Shown here piece by piece: positions 30,007 through 38,758 of a stretch of 64,000 bases of DNA. A program made the position numbers and the translations under genes. The notes under the pieces were generated by a model that saw only the letters and a list, made by a program, of their open reading frames with translations, ran no database searches and was not told where the DNA came from. The stretch is from assembly GCA_963702445.1 (NCBI GenBank), contig CAVPCZ010000016.1, positions 124,001 through 188,000 on the forward strand. Reading direction: 5' to 3'. How positions within the stretch are numbered: position 1 is the first letter of the stretch; every line of letters starts with the position of its first letter. The DNA is from CAVPCZ01 sp963702445. Its GTDB lineage: Bacteria > Bacteroidota > Ignavibacteria > UBA10030 > UBA6906.

Positions 30007-30909
30007 ATGCAATCGCATGTGCCGTCCACCGGGTTGGCGGCATCCCTTCCGTTGCGGGCGGAACATCTGCTTGCCCTGACGAAACCGGGCTTGACCGCCA
30101 TGTCTGTCTGCACCGCGGCCGGCGGAGCGTACCTTGCCGGAGGAAGCGATCCCTCCTACTCCCGCATCATCTTCACTGTGGCCGGCACGTTTCTCGTCGG
30201 CGGGGGAGCGGTCGCACTGAATCAGTTCCTCGAGCGCGCCTACGATGCGCGGATGAAGCGCACGGAACGACGGCCCCTGCCCGCCGGACATGTATCTCCG
30301 CTCCTTGCGCTTCTTCTTGGCATGGGCATGGTGTCGGCGGGCGTGATTGTGCTCGCTGCGACGACAAACGGGCTGGCGGCACTGCTGGCGATTATCACGG
30401 CGGTCACGTACGTAGCGGTGTATACACCCCTGAAGAGGTTTTCACATTTTGCCACGGCGGTGGGCGGAGTACCGGGGGCCCTCCCTCCGGTGATCGGCTG
30501 GGTGGCGGTGCGGGGTGTGATCACCATTGAAGCATACATCCTCTTTCTGCTTCTGTACCTCTGGCAGATGCCGCATTTCCTCTCGCTGGCCTGGATGTAC
30601 CGGGAGGACTATGCGCGCGGGGGGTACCGCCTCCTGCCCGTGTTCGACCATTCGGGCGTGACCACCAGCCGGCTGGTTGTGGTATACACGGCGGCGTTGA
30701 TTCCGGCATCCGTTCTGCTGAGTGCGGGCGGGATGATGGGTTCGTTCTTCCTGTACGGGGGAATTCTTGCCGGGGTCGGGTTTCTCGTGCCCTCGGTCCG
30801 ATTTCTTCGTGACCGCAGCGTTGCCTCGGCGCGGCGCGTGTTTTTCGCCTCTCTCCTCTACCTTTCTGTCATCCTCCTCCTGATGGTGCTGGACCGCCTC
30901 GTTTCCTGA
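30007..30909 (+). CDS. ctaB: protoheme IX farnesyltransferase (heme O synthase)
   Basis: Polytopic UbiA-family prenyltransferase making heme O, the precursor of heme A for the oxidase. The first polar loop motif NQFLERAYDARMKRTERRPLP and the second loop YTPLKRFSHFATAVGG-V-P-G are diagnostic. Nine membrane segments, 300 residues, intact. Closes the respiratory cluster. Confidence 0.92.
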   Translation: MQSHVPSTGLAASLPLRAEHLLALTKPGLTAMSVCTAAGGAYLAGGSDPSYSRIIFTVAGTFLVGGGAVALNQFLERAYDARMKRTERRPLPAGHVSPLLALLLGMGMVSAGVIVLAATTNGLAALLAIITAVTYVAVYTPLKRFSHFATAVGGVPGALPPVIGWVAVRGVITIEAYILFLLLYLWQMPHFLSLAWMYREDYARGGYRLLPVFDHSGVTTSRLVVVYTAALIPASVLLSAGGMMGSFFLYGGILAGVGFLVPSVRFLRDRSVASARRVFFASLLYLSVILLLMVLDRLVS

Positions 30910-31153
30910 TGTGCGCATTTGAGGAAATATGTTATGAGCGCTTTTTCTCAAATGATTCTCTATGCGAACTCCTCGAAAACCGGATGCCGGCTGAAGAACG
31001 CAAGCCTTTGAAATGAATCATGGATAATTCAGGCTGACCCTTGAGCGGGATGAACCGGGTGTCGATTGGTCTCTATTGCACAGGAATGGAGAAAGGGCTA
31101 CATTCATACATGAATCGCCGTATGTGCGAAGGTATTTCACAACTTAATGCAAT
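30910..31153. other. non-coding AT-richer stretch upstream of the cassette
   Basis: No ORF that I can support. It holds an inverted repeat CATTTGAG (30916) and CTCAAATG (30947) about 23 bases apart, possibly the end of the cta transcript. Base composition drops relative to the flanking genes, marking the left edge of the island. Confidence 0.4.
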
Positions 31154-31160
31154 GTTAGAC
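31154..31160 (+). other. cassette-boundary core site GTTAGAC (integron-type)
   Basis: GTTAGAC fits the integron recombination core GTTRRRY. It is the exact inverse complement of GTCTAAC, which opens the attC downstream of mgtC at 31733. In a mobile gene cassette the bases after the first G belong to the cassette and must pair with that downstream site, as they do here. No complete attC can be seen to its left. Confidence 0.7.
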
Positions 31161-31222
31161 GGCCCCGTGATGTGCCCGGATGAACGACCGGAAAACGAGA
31201 AGTGACAATAAGGAGTATGGGC

Positions 31223-31699
31223 ATGTGGCAAGAGATATGGAATACAATGCTGTCGGAATTCTCTGATTTACCCGATGCGACGCAAGTTACACGTATCACA
31301 CTGCGCCTTTTGGTTGCGGCAGTCCTTGGCGGCCTACTGGGTTACGAGCGGGAGCGGCAAGGAAAGAGTGCGGGGGTGCGAACGCATATGCTGGTTGCCA
31401 TGGGGGCAGCACTCTTCGTCCTCATTCCCCAACAAGCCGGGGCATCAAGCGCAGATTTGAGTCGGGTATTGCAGGGCATAGTCACAGGTGTGGGGTTTCT
31501 TGGGGCCGGAGCTATATTTATGGGAACGAAGGAAGTAGAGACTCGGGGGCTGACTACGGCGGCAGGTATTTGGGTAACGGCGGCAGTCGGCATTGCTGCA
31601 GGAATTGGGCGGGAATCGACCGCCGTCCTGAGCACCTTCATAGCCCTACTCATCCTTTCTGTAGTTCCTTGGATTTACCGAACCAAAAGAAAAAAATAA
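31223..31699 (+). CDS. MgtC/SapB family membrane protein, cassette-borne
   Basis: Membrane protein of about 158 residues. RLLVAAVLGGLLGYERE, SAGVRTHMLVAMGAALF and VTGVGFLGAGAIF with LTTAAGIWVTAAVG are the core motifs of MgtC, a family linked to magnesium limitation, virulence and F-ATPase control. Four to five membrane helices. ATG 31223 is preferred over 31217 because AGGAG at 31211-31215 is well spaced for it. Base composition is lower in GC than the host genes. Lies alone between two integron core sites. Confidence 0.85.
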   Translation: MWQEIWNTMLSEFSDLPDATQVTRITLRLLVAAVLGGLLGYERERQGKSAGVRTHMLVAMGAALFVLIPQQAGASSADLSRVLQGIVTGVGFLGAGAIFMGTKEVETRGLTTAAGIWVTAAVGIAAGIGRESTAVLSTFIALLILSVVPWIYRTKRKK

Positions 31700-31732
31700 A
31701 GAGTGACGCGAGAGAGCAAAACGAGAGTGTCC

Positions 31733-31869
31733 GTCTAACAACTCGCTGCACCTGACGTCGCGTCTGGGGCAGTGCGGATCCTGGGGGTAGTCATTTGTAA
31801 ACGCCGTTGGCTTGTATCGGTCGCTTGCACGATAGTGTTCACAGCGCAAATACGCCGCGATCGTTAGGC
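31733..31869 (+). other. attC-like recombination site of an integron cassette
   Basis: The 137-bp site opens with GTCTAAC (31733-31739, consensus RYYYAAC) and closes with GTTAGGC (31863-31869, consensus GTTRRRY). Inside each arm a second block, CGCTGC on the left and CGCGGC as the complement of the right, pairs imperfectly, with a one-base difference in spacing as expected for the unpaired base of attC. It starts 33 bases after the mgtC stop. Length is within the known attC range. Not recognised as a specific published site. Confidence 0.7.
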
Positions 31870-31943
31870 AGCACAACAGGTTGGAGAATGAACCGTCGCG
31901 TTATCGACATCCGGGAGTCACTCTGGAAATCTGGAAGAAGGTG

Positions 31944-32171
31944 TTACGCAGCAGGTTTCCAGTTCAGGGATAAACGTCGTGAAGTCGCTGCACAATCCCG
32001 GAGATAGAGATTGATGAGGGTTTGATAAGGCATGCCTATCTCATCAGCCATTTTCTTGAAGTATGTGATCGTGCCCTCATCCAAACGAATGGTTACCTGC
32101 TTTTTGAAATACTTCGCAAAAGGATTCTTCGTTGCCTTTGAAAAATCGTACTCTTTTCTCATTTTGTCCAC
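31944..32171 (-). CDS. brnA: BrnA-like antitoxin
   Basis: 75-residue protein with an N-terminal toxin-binding part (KEYDFSKATKNPFAKYFKKQ) and a ribbon-helix-helix DNA-binding end (VTIRLDEGTITYFKKMADEIG-MPYQTLINLYL). This is the standard build of BrnA, which neutralises BrnT and represses the operon. Overlaps the toxin gene upstream. Low GC like its neighbours. Confidence 0.85.
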   Translation of the reverse strand: MDKMRKEYDFSKATKNPFAKYFKKQVTIRLDEGTITYFKKMADEIGMPYQTLINLYLRDCAATSRRLSLNWKPAA

Positions 32172-32455
32172 CTCTTGGTATAGTTGGCCCGCTCGCGCTT
32201 TGTTGCTTTGCGTGCCGAAATGATCCGGATGACCTCCTCGCTACGCCGGTAACAGTGGCAAACCACGAGCATTCGAAGCGTTGCTGAGAACCCCATCAGG
32301 ATGAACCTCTCCTCCTGGGTAGAATGATCAGGGTCCGGGAGCAACAGGGCATTATCGTCTGCAAATACCGTTAATGCCTCTTCGAAAGCTATCCGGTGCT
32401 TCCTCTTGTTCACCGTGTTCTTTGGATCATCCCACTCAAAGGTCACGTGGTTCAT
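32159..32455 (-). CDS. brnT: BrnT-like ribonuclease toxin
   Basis: 98-residue RelE-fold toxin of type II systems. FEWDDPKNTVNKRKHRIAFEEA and the C-terminal RIISARKATKRERANY are typical of BrnT. Toxin comes first and antitoxin second, as is normal for this family. Such pairs often stabilise islands and cassette arrays, which fits the position beside the mgtC cassette. Confidence 0.87.
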   Translation of the reverse strand: MNHVTFEWDDPKNTVNKRKHRIAFEEALTVFADDNALLLPDPDHSTQEERFILMGFSATLRMLVVCHCYRRSEEVIRIISARKATKRERANYTKRWTK

Positions 32456-32548
32456 AATTGCAATATAATTACATCGTCGTTATAATGCAACAGTTCATTC
32501 GTCGCACAACAGAGAGATCCACACGTGATGCGGGCTTGGTCTGTCGGC

Positions 32549-33380
32549 TCAGGAGGGGAGGGAGAGGATGATGTGCTTCAGCAGCCGCGCGAAATGTTCG
32601 CGAACCTGATCGGCCACGAGCGTCACTTCAGCGTGGCTGAGCTTTGCGGAGCTTGTGCCCGTTGCCTTGTTCGTAATGCAGGAAATCCCCAGCACCTTCA
32701 TGCCCAGCTGGGCGGCCAGCGCGGTTTCCATGACTGTTGACATTCCCACCGCATCCCCTCCCAGACGGTAGATCATTTCAATTTCCGCGGCGGTTTCGTA
32801 GGAAGGACCCTTCAAGCCCGCGTAAACGCCCCGGACTACGGGGATACCCAGGCCGGCGGCCGTTTCGGCGGCCAGCGTGAGGTATTGCAGGTCATAGTAC
32901 CCGGAGGAAACCAGCCGTGGCTGAACGGTCGATCGGAGGGCCTCTCCCGTAAAATTGATCTGATCCGTTATGAGCATCAGGTCGCCGGGAACGAATGTGC
33001 GATTGATCCCCCCCGCGGCATTTGTGGCGATCAAGCGTCTTTGCCCCGAGAGCCGCGGCGACCCGGATAGGGAAGAGGACCGTATCCAGGCTGCCTGATT
33101 CATAGAAATGCACACGCCCGCGGAAGGCCATCAGCCGTATACCGTCGAGGCGGGCAAAGACGATTTCGCCCTTGTGACCCTGGACAGTCGAACGGGGATA
33201 GTGGGGGATATCGCCGACGGGTATAACTGCGTCCTGCTGGAGTGCGTCCGTGAACCCGCCCAGTCCCGATCCGAGCACCAGGGCGACTGACGGAGCATCG
33301 GGAGCATGATCCCGAATGAACCCTGCCGCCTCGGTTACGCTTCTGGTCGATGTTTTCCAGGATTGGGCATTCTCTGTCAA
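32549..33380 (-). CDS. punA: purine nucleoside phosphorylase, one frameshift
   Basis: Trimeric-type phosphorylase splitting inosine and guanosine. VALVLGSGLGGFTD, the GRVHFYE active-site segment, TNAAGGINRTFVPGDLMLITDQIN and GPSYETAAEIEM are all present. On the coding strand a surplus G (plus-strand C at 33032) falls between CTT and ATC of AKTLIATNAAGG. Last gene of the salvage operon; its start overlaps the nupC stop. Confidence 0.92.
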
Positions 33381-34732
33381 CCGAAGAAGATACCCGCGAT
33401 CGTTGCCGTGGAGAGGTTCGCCAGCGTACCGCCAAGAACGGCCTTCAGTCCAAGAGCGGCAAGATCTTTACGCCTCTCGGGGGCCAGAGGAGCTATCCCG
33501 CCTATCTGAATGGCAATGGACGAGAAGTTGGCAAAACCACAGAGTGCAAAAGTAGCCATATACATCGCTTTATCTGTCGTCAGCTTACCTGCTGCTATCA
33601 TTGCAGATAAATCCAGATACCCTACAAATTCATTGAGTACGATTTTTGTGCCTATCAACGATCCCACCTGAAGTGCATCCGCCCAGGGAACTCCGATGGC
33701 GAACGCAAGAAACTGCAGGCAGAAACCGAGAAAGAGCTGGAGCGAGAGGGGTTGTCCGTACGTGGCCTGGAGCCAGCTGTTGAGTCCGGTCAGGTCGCCC
33801 GCCCCGTTCAACACGAAATTTACCAGGGCGATTATTGCGATAAAAGCCAGGAGCATGCCTCCGACATTCAAAGCCAGCTGCAGGCCATCGGATGCTCCCG
33901 TTGCTGCCGCTTCTATGACGTTGGAGGCGTTCCGTTCAATCTTGATCTTTACCGTGCCTTTCGTCTCGGGTTCGCTGGTTTCCGGATAGAGGATCTTGGC
34001 GATAGCCAGTCCGGCAGGCGCGGCCATCAGGCTGGCCCCGAGGAGCTGCGCGGCGAATTTGGCCTGTCCCGCCTCGATGGGCAGGCCGTGGCGCTGTGCG
34101 TAGGAATAGCCCAGCATCTGGACGTACGCAGCCATGACGCCGCCTGCGATTGTACACATGCCGCCGATCATGATTGTCAGCAGTTCTGACTGCGTCATGC
34201 CTTTCAGGAACGGACGGATCATCAGGGGCGCCTCCGTCTGCCCGACAAAAATGTTGGCCGTGTTGGAAAGAGACTCCGCTCCGCTTGTGCCCATCACGCG
34301 CGCCATCACCCAGGCCATTGCCTGCACAATGCGCTGCATGATGCCGAGATAGTACATCACGGACATCAGCGAGGCGAAGAAGATGATCGTGGGGAGTACC
34401 TGGAACGCGAAGAAGAAACCGAGGTTACCTTCGTTGCCCGGGCCGATTGCCAGGTTGCCGAAAACAAACTTCGCGCCCTCGGTCGTGAATCCCAGTATAC
34501 GGACAAAACCATAGCTGATCCACTCAAAGGCCAGACGGGGCCACCCGAACGGCGCAAAGGACGGGGCAAGGTCGCCGCCCTTCAAAACAAGAATGGCAAA
34601 CACGAACTGGAGTCCGAACCCCGAAGCCACAAGTCGCCAGTTGATCGCGCGCCGGTTGTTCGAAAACAGAAACGCTATGCCCAGGAGGACACCTATGCCC
34701 AGGAGGCCGTGGAGTACCGAGAGGAATGACAT
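33377..34732 (-). CDS. nupC: concentrative nucleoside transporter (NupC family)
   Basis: Cation-coupled nucleoside importer of 451 residues with about ten membrane segments. VMYYLGIMQRIVQAMAWVM, the GQTEAPLMIRPFL motif and NEFVGYLDLS are core CNT signatures; the last, usually N-E-F-V-A, lies in the substrate site. The frame is open to 35086, but the hydrophobic N-terminus starts at M 34732. Intact. Imports substrates for the neighbouring kinases and phosphorylase. Confidence 0.92.
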   Translation of the reverse strand: MSFLSVLHGLLGIGVLLGIAFLFSNNRRAINWRLVASGFGLQFVFAILVLKGGDLAPSFAPFGWPRLAFEWISYGFVRILGFTTEGAKFVFGNLAIGPGNEGNLGFFFAFQVLPTIIFFASLMSVMYYLGIMQRIVQAMAWVMARVMGTSGAESLSNTANIFVGQTEAPLMIRPFLKGMTQSELLTIMIGGMCTIAGGVMAAYVQMLGYSYAQRHGLPIEAGQAKFAAQLLGASLMAAPAGLAIAKILYPETSEPETKGTVKIKIERNASNVIEAAATGASDGLQLALNVGGMLLAFIAIIALVNFVLNGAGDLTGLNSWLQATYGQPLSLQLFLGFCLQFLAFAIGVPWADALQVGSLIGTKIVLNEFVGYLDLSAMIAAGKLTTDKAMYMATFALCGFANFSSIAIQIGGIAPLAPERRKDLAALGLKAVLGGTLANLSTATIAGIFFG

Positions 34733-34862
34733 GCAGAGCCCGTTACTGGTTGAGTAGGTCGGTTCATTCAGCTGACGGCCGTGGCAGCCCCGGCGGTCCG
34801 GCCGGCCTGGCCGCGAAGAGTGCCGTGGCCGCCTTGGCGGAAACCTTCCGCTTATCCGCGTG

Positions 34863-35438
34863 TCAGGATAATGGAGGACGGAAGCATTTTCGGCACCGGG
34901 CTTCATAGGAATCCATTGCGCCCACCTGAACCCTTTCGCTGCCGCCGGTGATGCGTTGCGTCCGGTCTGCAGGATTGCCGCACACGACGCAGATGGCAAG
35001 GGTTTTGGTGATGTACTCGGCAATGGCGAGAAGCTGCGGGATAGGCTCGAAAGGCTTTCCGAGATAATCCTGGTCAAGTCCGGCAATGATCACCCGCTTG
35101 CCGTCGTTCGCCAGCTGTTCCACAACATCCAGCAGGGACATGTCGAAGAACTGGGCTTCGTCAATACCCACGACCTGGGCATCCTTTGCGAGAGACAGGA
35201 TCTCGGAGGCCCGCTCCACAACCTGCGAGGGGATCTTGAGTTCGCTGTGGGAAACGATGTGATCGTTGCTGTAACGCGTGTCTATCCGGGGTTTGAAAAT
35301 CGCCACTTCCAGCCTGCCGATTTGAGCACGGCGGAGGCGGCGGATCAATTCTTCGGTCTTCCCGGAAAACATGCATCCTGCAATAACTTCGATCCAGCCG
35401 ACTTTAGTGGGCGAATCGTGCTGTGTGGGGATGGTCAT
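34863..35438 (-). CDS. tdk: thymidine kinase
   Basis: Type II thymidine kinase, 191 residues. Walker A GCMFSGKTEEL, the DEAQFF segment and two Zn-binding cysteine pairs (CVVC and CRKC) are visible. Phosphorylates imported thymidine and deoxyuridine. Overlaps the cdd stop by four bases. Intact. Confidence 0.93.
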   Translation of the reverse strand: MTIPTQHDSPTKVGWIEVIAGCMFSGKTEELIRRLRRAQIGRLEVAIFKPRIDTRYSNDHIVSHSELKIPSQVVERASEILSLAKDAQVVGIDEAQFFDMSLLDVVEQLANDGKRVIIAGLDQDYLGKPFEPIPQLLAIAEYITKTLAICVVCGNPADRTQRITGGSERVQVGAMDSYEARCRKCFRPPLS

Positions 35439-35848
35439 CGTGCCTTGTGCTTGACGTTCTTCAGATTCTTCCCGCCGAAGGGGTGAGGAAGAAGCTCGGC
35501 GAGCCTCAACTGCTTCATGTGGCCGTTCTTCCGTGTCAGGATCACGTCAATGTCGCCTGCGAGATCCATCATGACCTGTCTGCAGGCGCCGCACGGGGGA
35601 GTGAATGCATCTTCATCGGTAGAGATGGCGATGGCCGTGAAATGCCGGGTTCCCTCTGAGACGGCCTTGAAGATCGCGGTTCGTTCCGCGCAGACGGTCA
35701 GACCGTATGAACTGTTTTCGATGTTGCAGCCGGTGAAGATGGTTCCATCTTCGGCCAGCAACGCCGCGCCGACCCGGAACTTTGAATATGGAGAGTGAGA
35801 GAATCGTTTCGCTGCTTTCGCGTGCGAGACGAGCGATCGGTAGTCCAT
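35435..35848 (-). CDS. cdd: cytidine deaminase
   Basis: Zinc enzyme converting cytidine to uridine. The two zinc motifs CAERTAIF and PCGACRQ are present, along with the N-terminal SPYSKFRVGAALL. 137 residues, intact. First gene of the nucleoside salvage operon cdd-tdk-nupC-punA. Confidence 0.94.
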   Translation of the reverse strand: MDYRSLVSHAKAAKRFSHSPYSKFRVGAALLAEDGTIFTGCNIENSSYGLTVCAERTAIFKAVSEGTRHFTAIAISTDEDAFTPPCGACRQVMMDLAGDIDVILTRKNGHMKQLRLAELLPHPFGGKNLKNVKHKAR

Positions 35849-35914
35849 TCGGCCCCGGAAGAAATTTTCGTAATGTATGCAAAATCAACATGCAATGCAA
35901 TTCGTCGGAGGCAA

Positions 35915-35968
35915 TCGGAACGGCACAATCGGAACAGCAATCGGAACGGCACAATCCTGGAACAGCCG
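35915..35968. repeat. short AATCGGAAC repeats upstream of cdd
   Basis: AATCGGAACGGCACAATCGG-type units recur two and a half times in a gap with no gene (CAATCGGAACGGCACAATC at about 35913 and again at about 35937). May influence cdd expression; nothing else is seen in the gap. Confidence 0.5.
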
Positions 35969-36044
35969 GCGGGGAGCGACAGGGCCACCCCTGGGGAAGG
36001 CGGAGCCGGGGGTGCCGAGAGGTGCAACTGAAGCACGAATCAAC

Positions 36045-37281
36045 TCAGGCAGGGCGCAGTACGATGCGGGTCAGCTCAGGCGGACAGTTGATGCGGATGG
36101 GGAGCCCCGCGGTCCCGATGCCGCGGGACACATACATTTGCGTCTGTTCTTTCCGGTAGAGTCCCCAGACGTAGGGGGCACGAATATGCCTGGGGGTGAT
36201 GGTCTTCCGACCGATCCTTCCGAAGACGATCTGACCGCCATGAGTGTGACCGCTGAGCATGAGATCGATATCGCGGGTCGAAGCCTCCGCCAGATAGGCC
36301 GGTCTGTGGCAGAGAAGGACGGTCGGCTGCCGGCGTTTGCCCGGCTTCAGGGCGGCATCCATATTATCGCCGGCGGCGGGATGAGAGTCGGCATCATCCA
36401 CGCCTGCGAGCCTGAAGCTGCTCCCGTTCTTTCTGATGACCATGCTCTCGTTCCGCAGAATCTGTATGCCTGCTTCCTTTGCGATACGCGCTATCCGGTC
36501 AGGCTGCCGGGTGAAGTGATCGCGGTTCCCCAGCACGCCGTAGACGCCCAGGGGAGCCGTCCAGGCGCGAGAACGCCTCGGCAAAGGGGTGTATCTCGTC
36601 GAATCGCGTATCGACAAGATCTCCTCCCAGCACAAAAAGATCGACTCCCATATCATTCATGCGGCGCACATATTCATCCATCTCAGGCTTCAACATGTAG
36701 TTGCTCGAGTGGATATCGGTCACGAGTCCGATTGCCAATCCGGAAAGGGCCCCGGGAAGTCCCTTAATGCGGACTTCACGTTCATTCACCTCGCACCCGT
36801 CATTGCCTGCAATCATGGTGTAGGCTGTTCCTCCCAATGAAACAGCGGCAAGTCCATACACGCCGCGGCGGAGGAATACCCTGCGTGAGGGGTTCAACGG
36901 CTCCGCCTGAGCGTGCTCCGCCTCTGGGAGGCTCTCCTGCACTGATCCTCTTTTCGCGGAAGCGCGGATCCAGAGGGGGGAATCAGGGAGTCCGAGGATT
37001 TTCCTCCCGATCAGGACAAGCGTGAATATGAATGCAGCCAGATGCCAGACGAGGAACGGGTACAGCAGGGCATAGAGCGCCCATTCGGGAAGATTCGTCT
37101 GACGCGGCTGTGTGGCGATAAGCCATATGAGCAGCACGTTGAAAAGGGCGAAGAGGGTGTAGAGCGGGATCCGGAGATTCCGGATCTTCAACTCCGGGGT
37201 GTTTATCCAACGCCTGACACGGACGAAGAGATAGACCTGCGGGAGGAGCAAAGCAAGCGCTATGAGTGTGCGGAACAACAT
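36045..37281 (-). CDS. membrane-anchored metallophosphoesterase, paralogue 1, one frameshift
   Basis: About 411 residues: an N-terminal part with four membrane helices, a Tat-like RRVFLRRGVYG segment, then a calcineurin-like phosphoesterase domain of the YaeI/YkuE type. Metal motifs LVTDIHSS (D-x-H), GGDLVDT (G-D), LLCHRP and SGHTHGG are kept, but the family GNH[DE] motif reads VLGNRDHF, so the catalytic His is Arg. A surplus base near 36560 breaks the frame just before that motif. Tandem paralogue of the next gene; likely substrate is a lipid or UDP-sugar phosphodiester, not determined. Confidence 0.83.
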
Positions 37282-37522
37282 CTCATCTGATCCTATTATC
37301 CTAGAAACAACTTCCGGCCACTTCCATAAGTTGAAGGGATTCTAAAGATTTAGATCGTCCTGTATAACAACGCGCCCAGCTTCATCCCGGACGATTCTCC
37401 TCGCAGCAACAGTCTCATGCGCGCGACTTTGACCACCCCCACGGGAGCCAGCGAACTATCCCCCGGGCAACCATCCCGTGTCAGGGTGTGGTACGGGAAC
37501 CTTCAAGAAAGGGAGATTTCCG

Positions 37523-38758
37523 TCACGCGGGGCGGAGCACGATGCGGGTCAGCTCAGGCGGACAATTGATGCGGATTGGCACACCCACCGTTCCGATCCC
37601 CCGGGACACATACATCTGCGTTTGTTTCTTTCGATACAGCCCCCACACATATGGCGAATAGAGCGCGGCCGGCGTCATTGTGCTGCCGCCCATTCTTCCG
37701 AATACCACCTGACCACCATGAGTGTGGCCGCTCAGCACAAGCCCTACGTTGCGTTCTGCCGCTTCCTCGAGGAAATACGGCCTGTGACTGATCAGAACCG
37801 TCGGCAACGGGCCCCGATCGCCCTTGAGGGCCTCATCCATTTTTTTGGCCGCAACCTGGCTGCTTCCGGCGTCATCCATGCCGGCGATCATGATGCCGCT
37901 CCCGCCCCTGTTCAGCACCAGATTCTCGTTCCGGAGAATCCTCACTCCGGCTTCCGTGGCGACACGGGCGATCCTGTCCGGCTGCCTGGTGTAGTAGTCA
38001 TGGTTTCCCAGAACTCCAAAGACCCCCACGGGCGCCTTCAATCGGGAGAACGCCTCGGCGAAAGGGTTCACCTCGTCCACGTTCCCATTCACAAGATCCC
38101 CTGCAACTATAACAATATCCGCGCCAAGATCGTTGATGCGGAGCACATATTCATCCATGTCCCGTTTTTGCATGTAGAGGCTGGAGTGGACGTCGGTTAC
38201 GAGTCCGATCGTGAAGCCGGAAAACTCAGGTGGGAGGCCTGAAATAGAGACTTCACGCTCGTTCATCTCGCACGCATTCCTGCCTATGAGCATGCCGTAT
38301 GCAGTGCCGCCAAATGAGGCCGCCGTCAGCCCGTACACGCTCCGCCGGAGAAAGACCCTCCGGGAAGCATCAAATGCCTGAGTCCTGGGATGCTCCCGTA
38401 TGGATTGTATCCTCGGGCGCACCGCGCGGATCCTCAGCAACCCTCTCCAGATCAGCTTGAAAGGGAGCTTCAGAATCGCCCCGGTGAGGAGCACGATTGC
38501 GATAATGAATGTGGCCGAATGCCAGAGCAAAAAGGGGTAGACGATTGTGTAGATTGCCCATTCAGACAAATTTGTCGGGCGGGGCTGTGTGGCGATCACC
38601 CCGATCATCAAAAGGTTCGAAAGGGCGAAAAGGAGATAGACAGGGACGCGCACCCTTTGCACCTTCTCATCACGCGTGGCAATCCAGCGCCGGAATCGGA
38701 GGAACAGATATGCCTGCGGCAGGAGTAAGAGTGCGGCAAGTACCATTCGTGCAAACAT
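37523..38758 (-). CDS. membrane-anchored metallophosphoesterase, paralogue 2
   Basis: 411 residues, intact, same layout as its neighbour: four N-terminal membrane helices, RRVFLRRSVYG, then a metallophosphoesterase domain with LVTDVHSS, AGDLVNG, VLGNHDYY, LISHRP and SGHTHGG, all metal ligands present. The two proteins share near-identical C-termini (TQMYVSRGIGT, RINCPPELTRIVLRPA), which indicates a recent tandem duplication. Confidence 0.87.
   Translation of the reverse strand: MFARMVLAALLLLPQAYLFLRFRRWIATRDEKVQRVRVPVYLLFALSNLLMIGVIATQPRPTNLSEWAIYTIVYPFLLWHSATFIIAIVLLTGAILKLPFKLIWRGLLRIRAVRPRIQSIREHPRTQAFDASRRVFLRRSVYGLTAASFGGTAYGMLIGRNACEMNEREVSISGLPPEFSGFTIGLVTDVHSSLYMQKRDMDEYVLRINDLGADIVIVAGDLVNGNVDEVNPFAEAFSRLKAPVGVFGVLGNHDYYTRQPDRIARVATEAGVRILRNENLVLNRGGSGIMIAGMDDAGSSQVAAKKMDEALKGDRGPLPTVLISHRPYFLEEAAERNVGLVLSGHTHGGQVVFGRMGGSTMTPAALYSPYVWGLYRKKQTQMYVSRGIGTVGVPIRINCPPELTRIVLRPA

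Noticed and set aside
31807..32007. ORF of 66 codons across the attC-like site
   Set aside because: It overlaps the recombination site and the antitoxin gene, and has no recognisable start signal or family.
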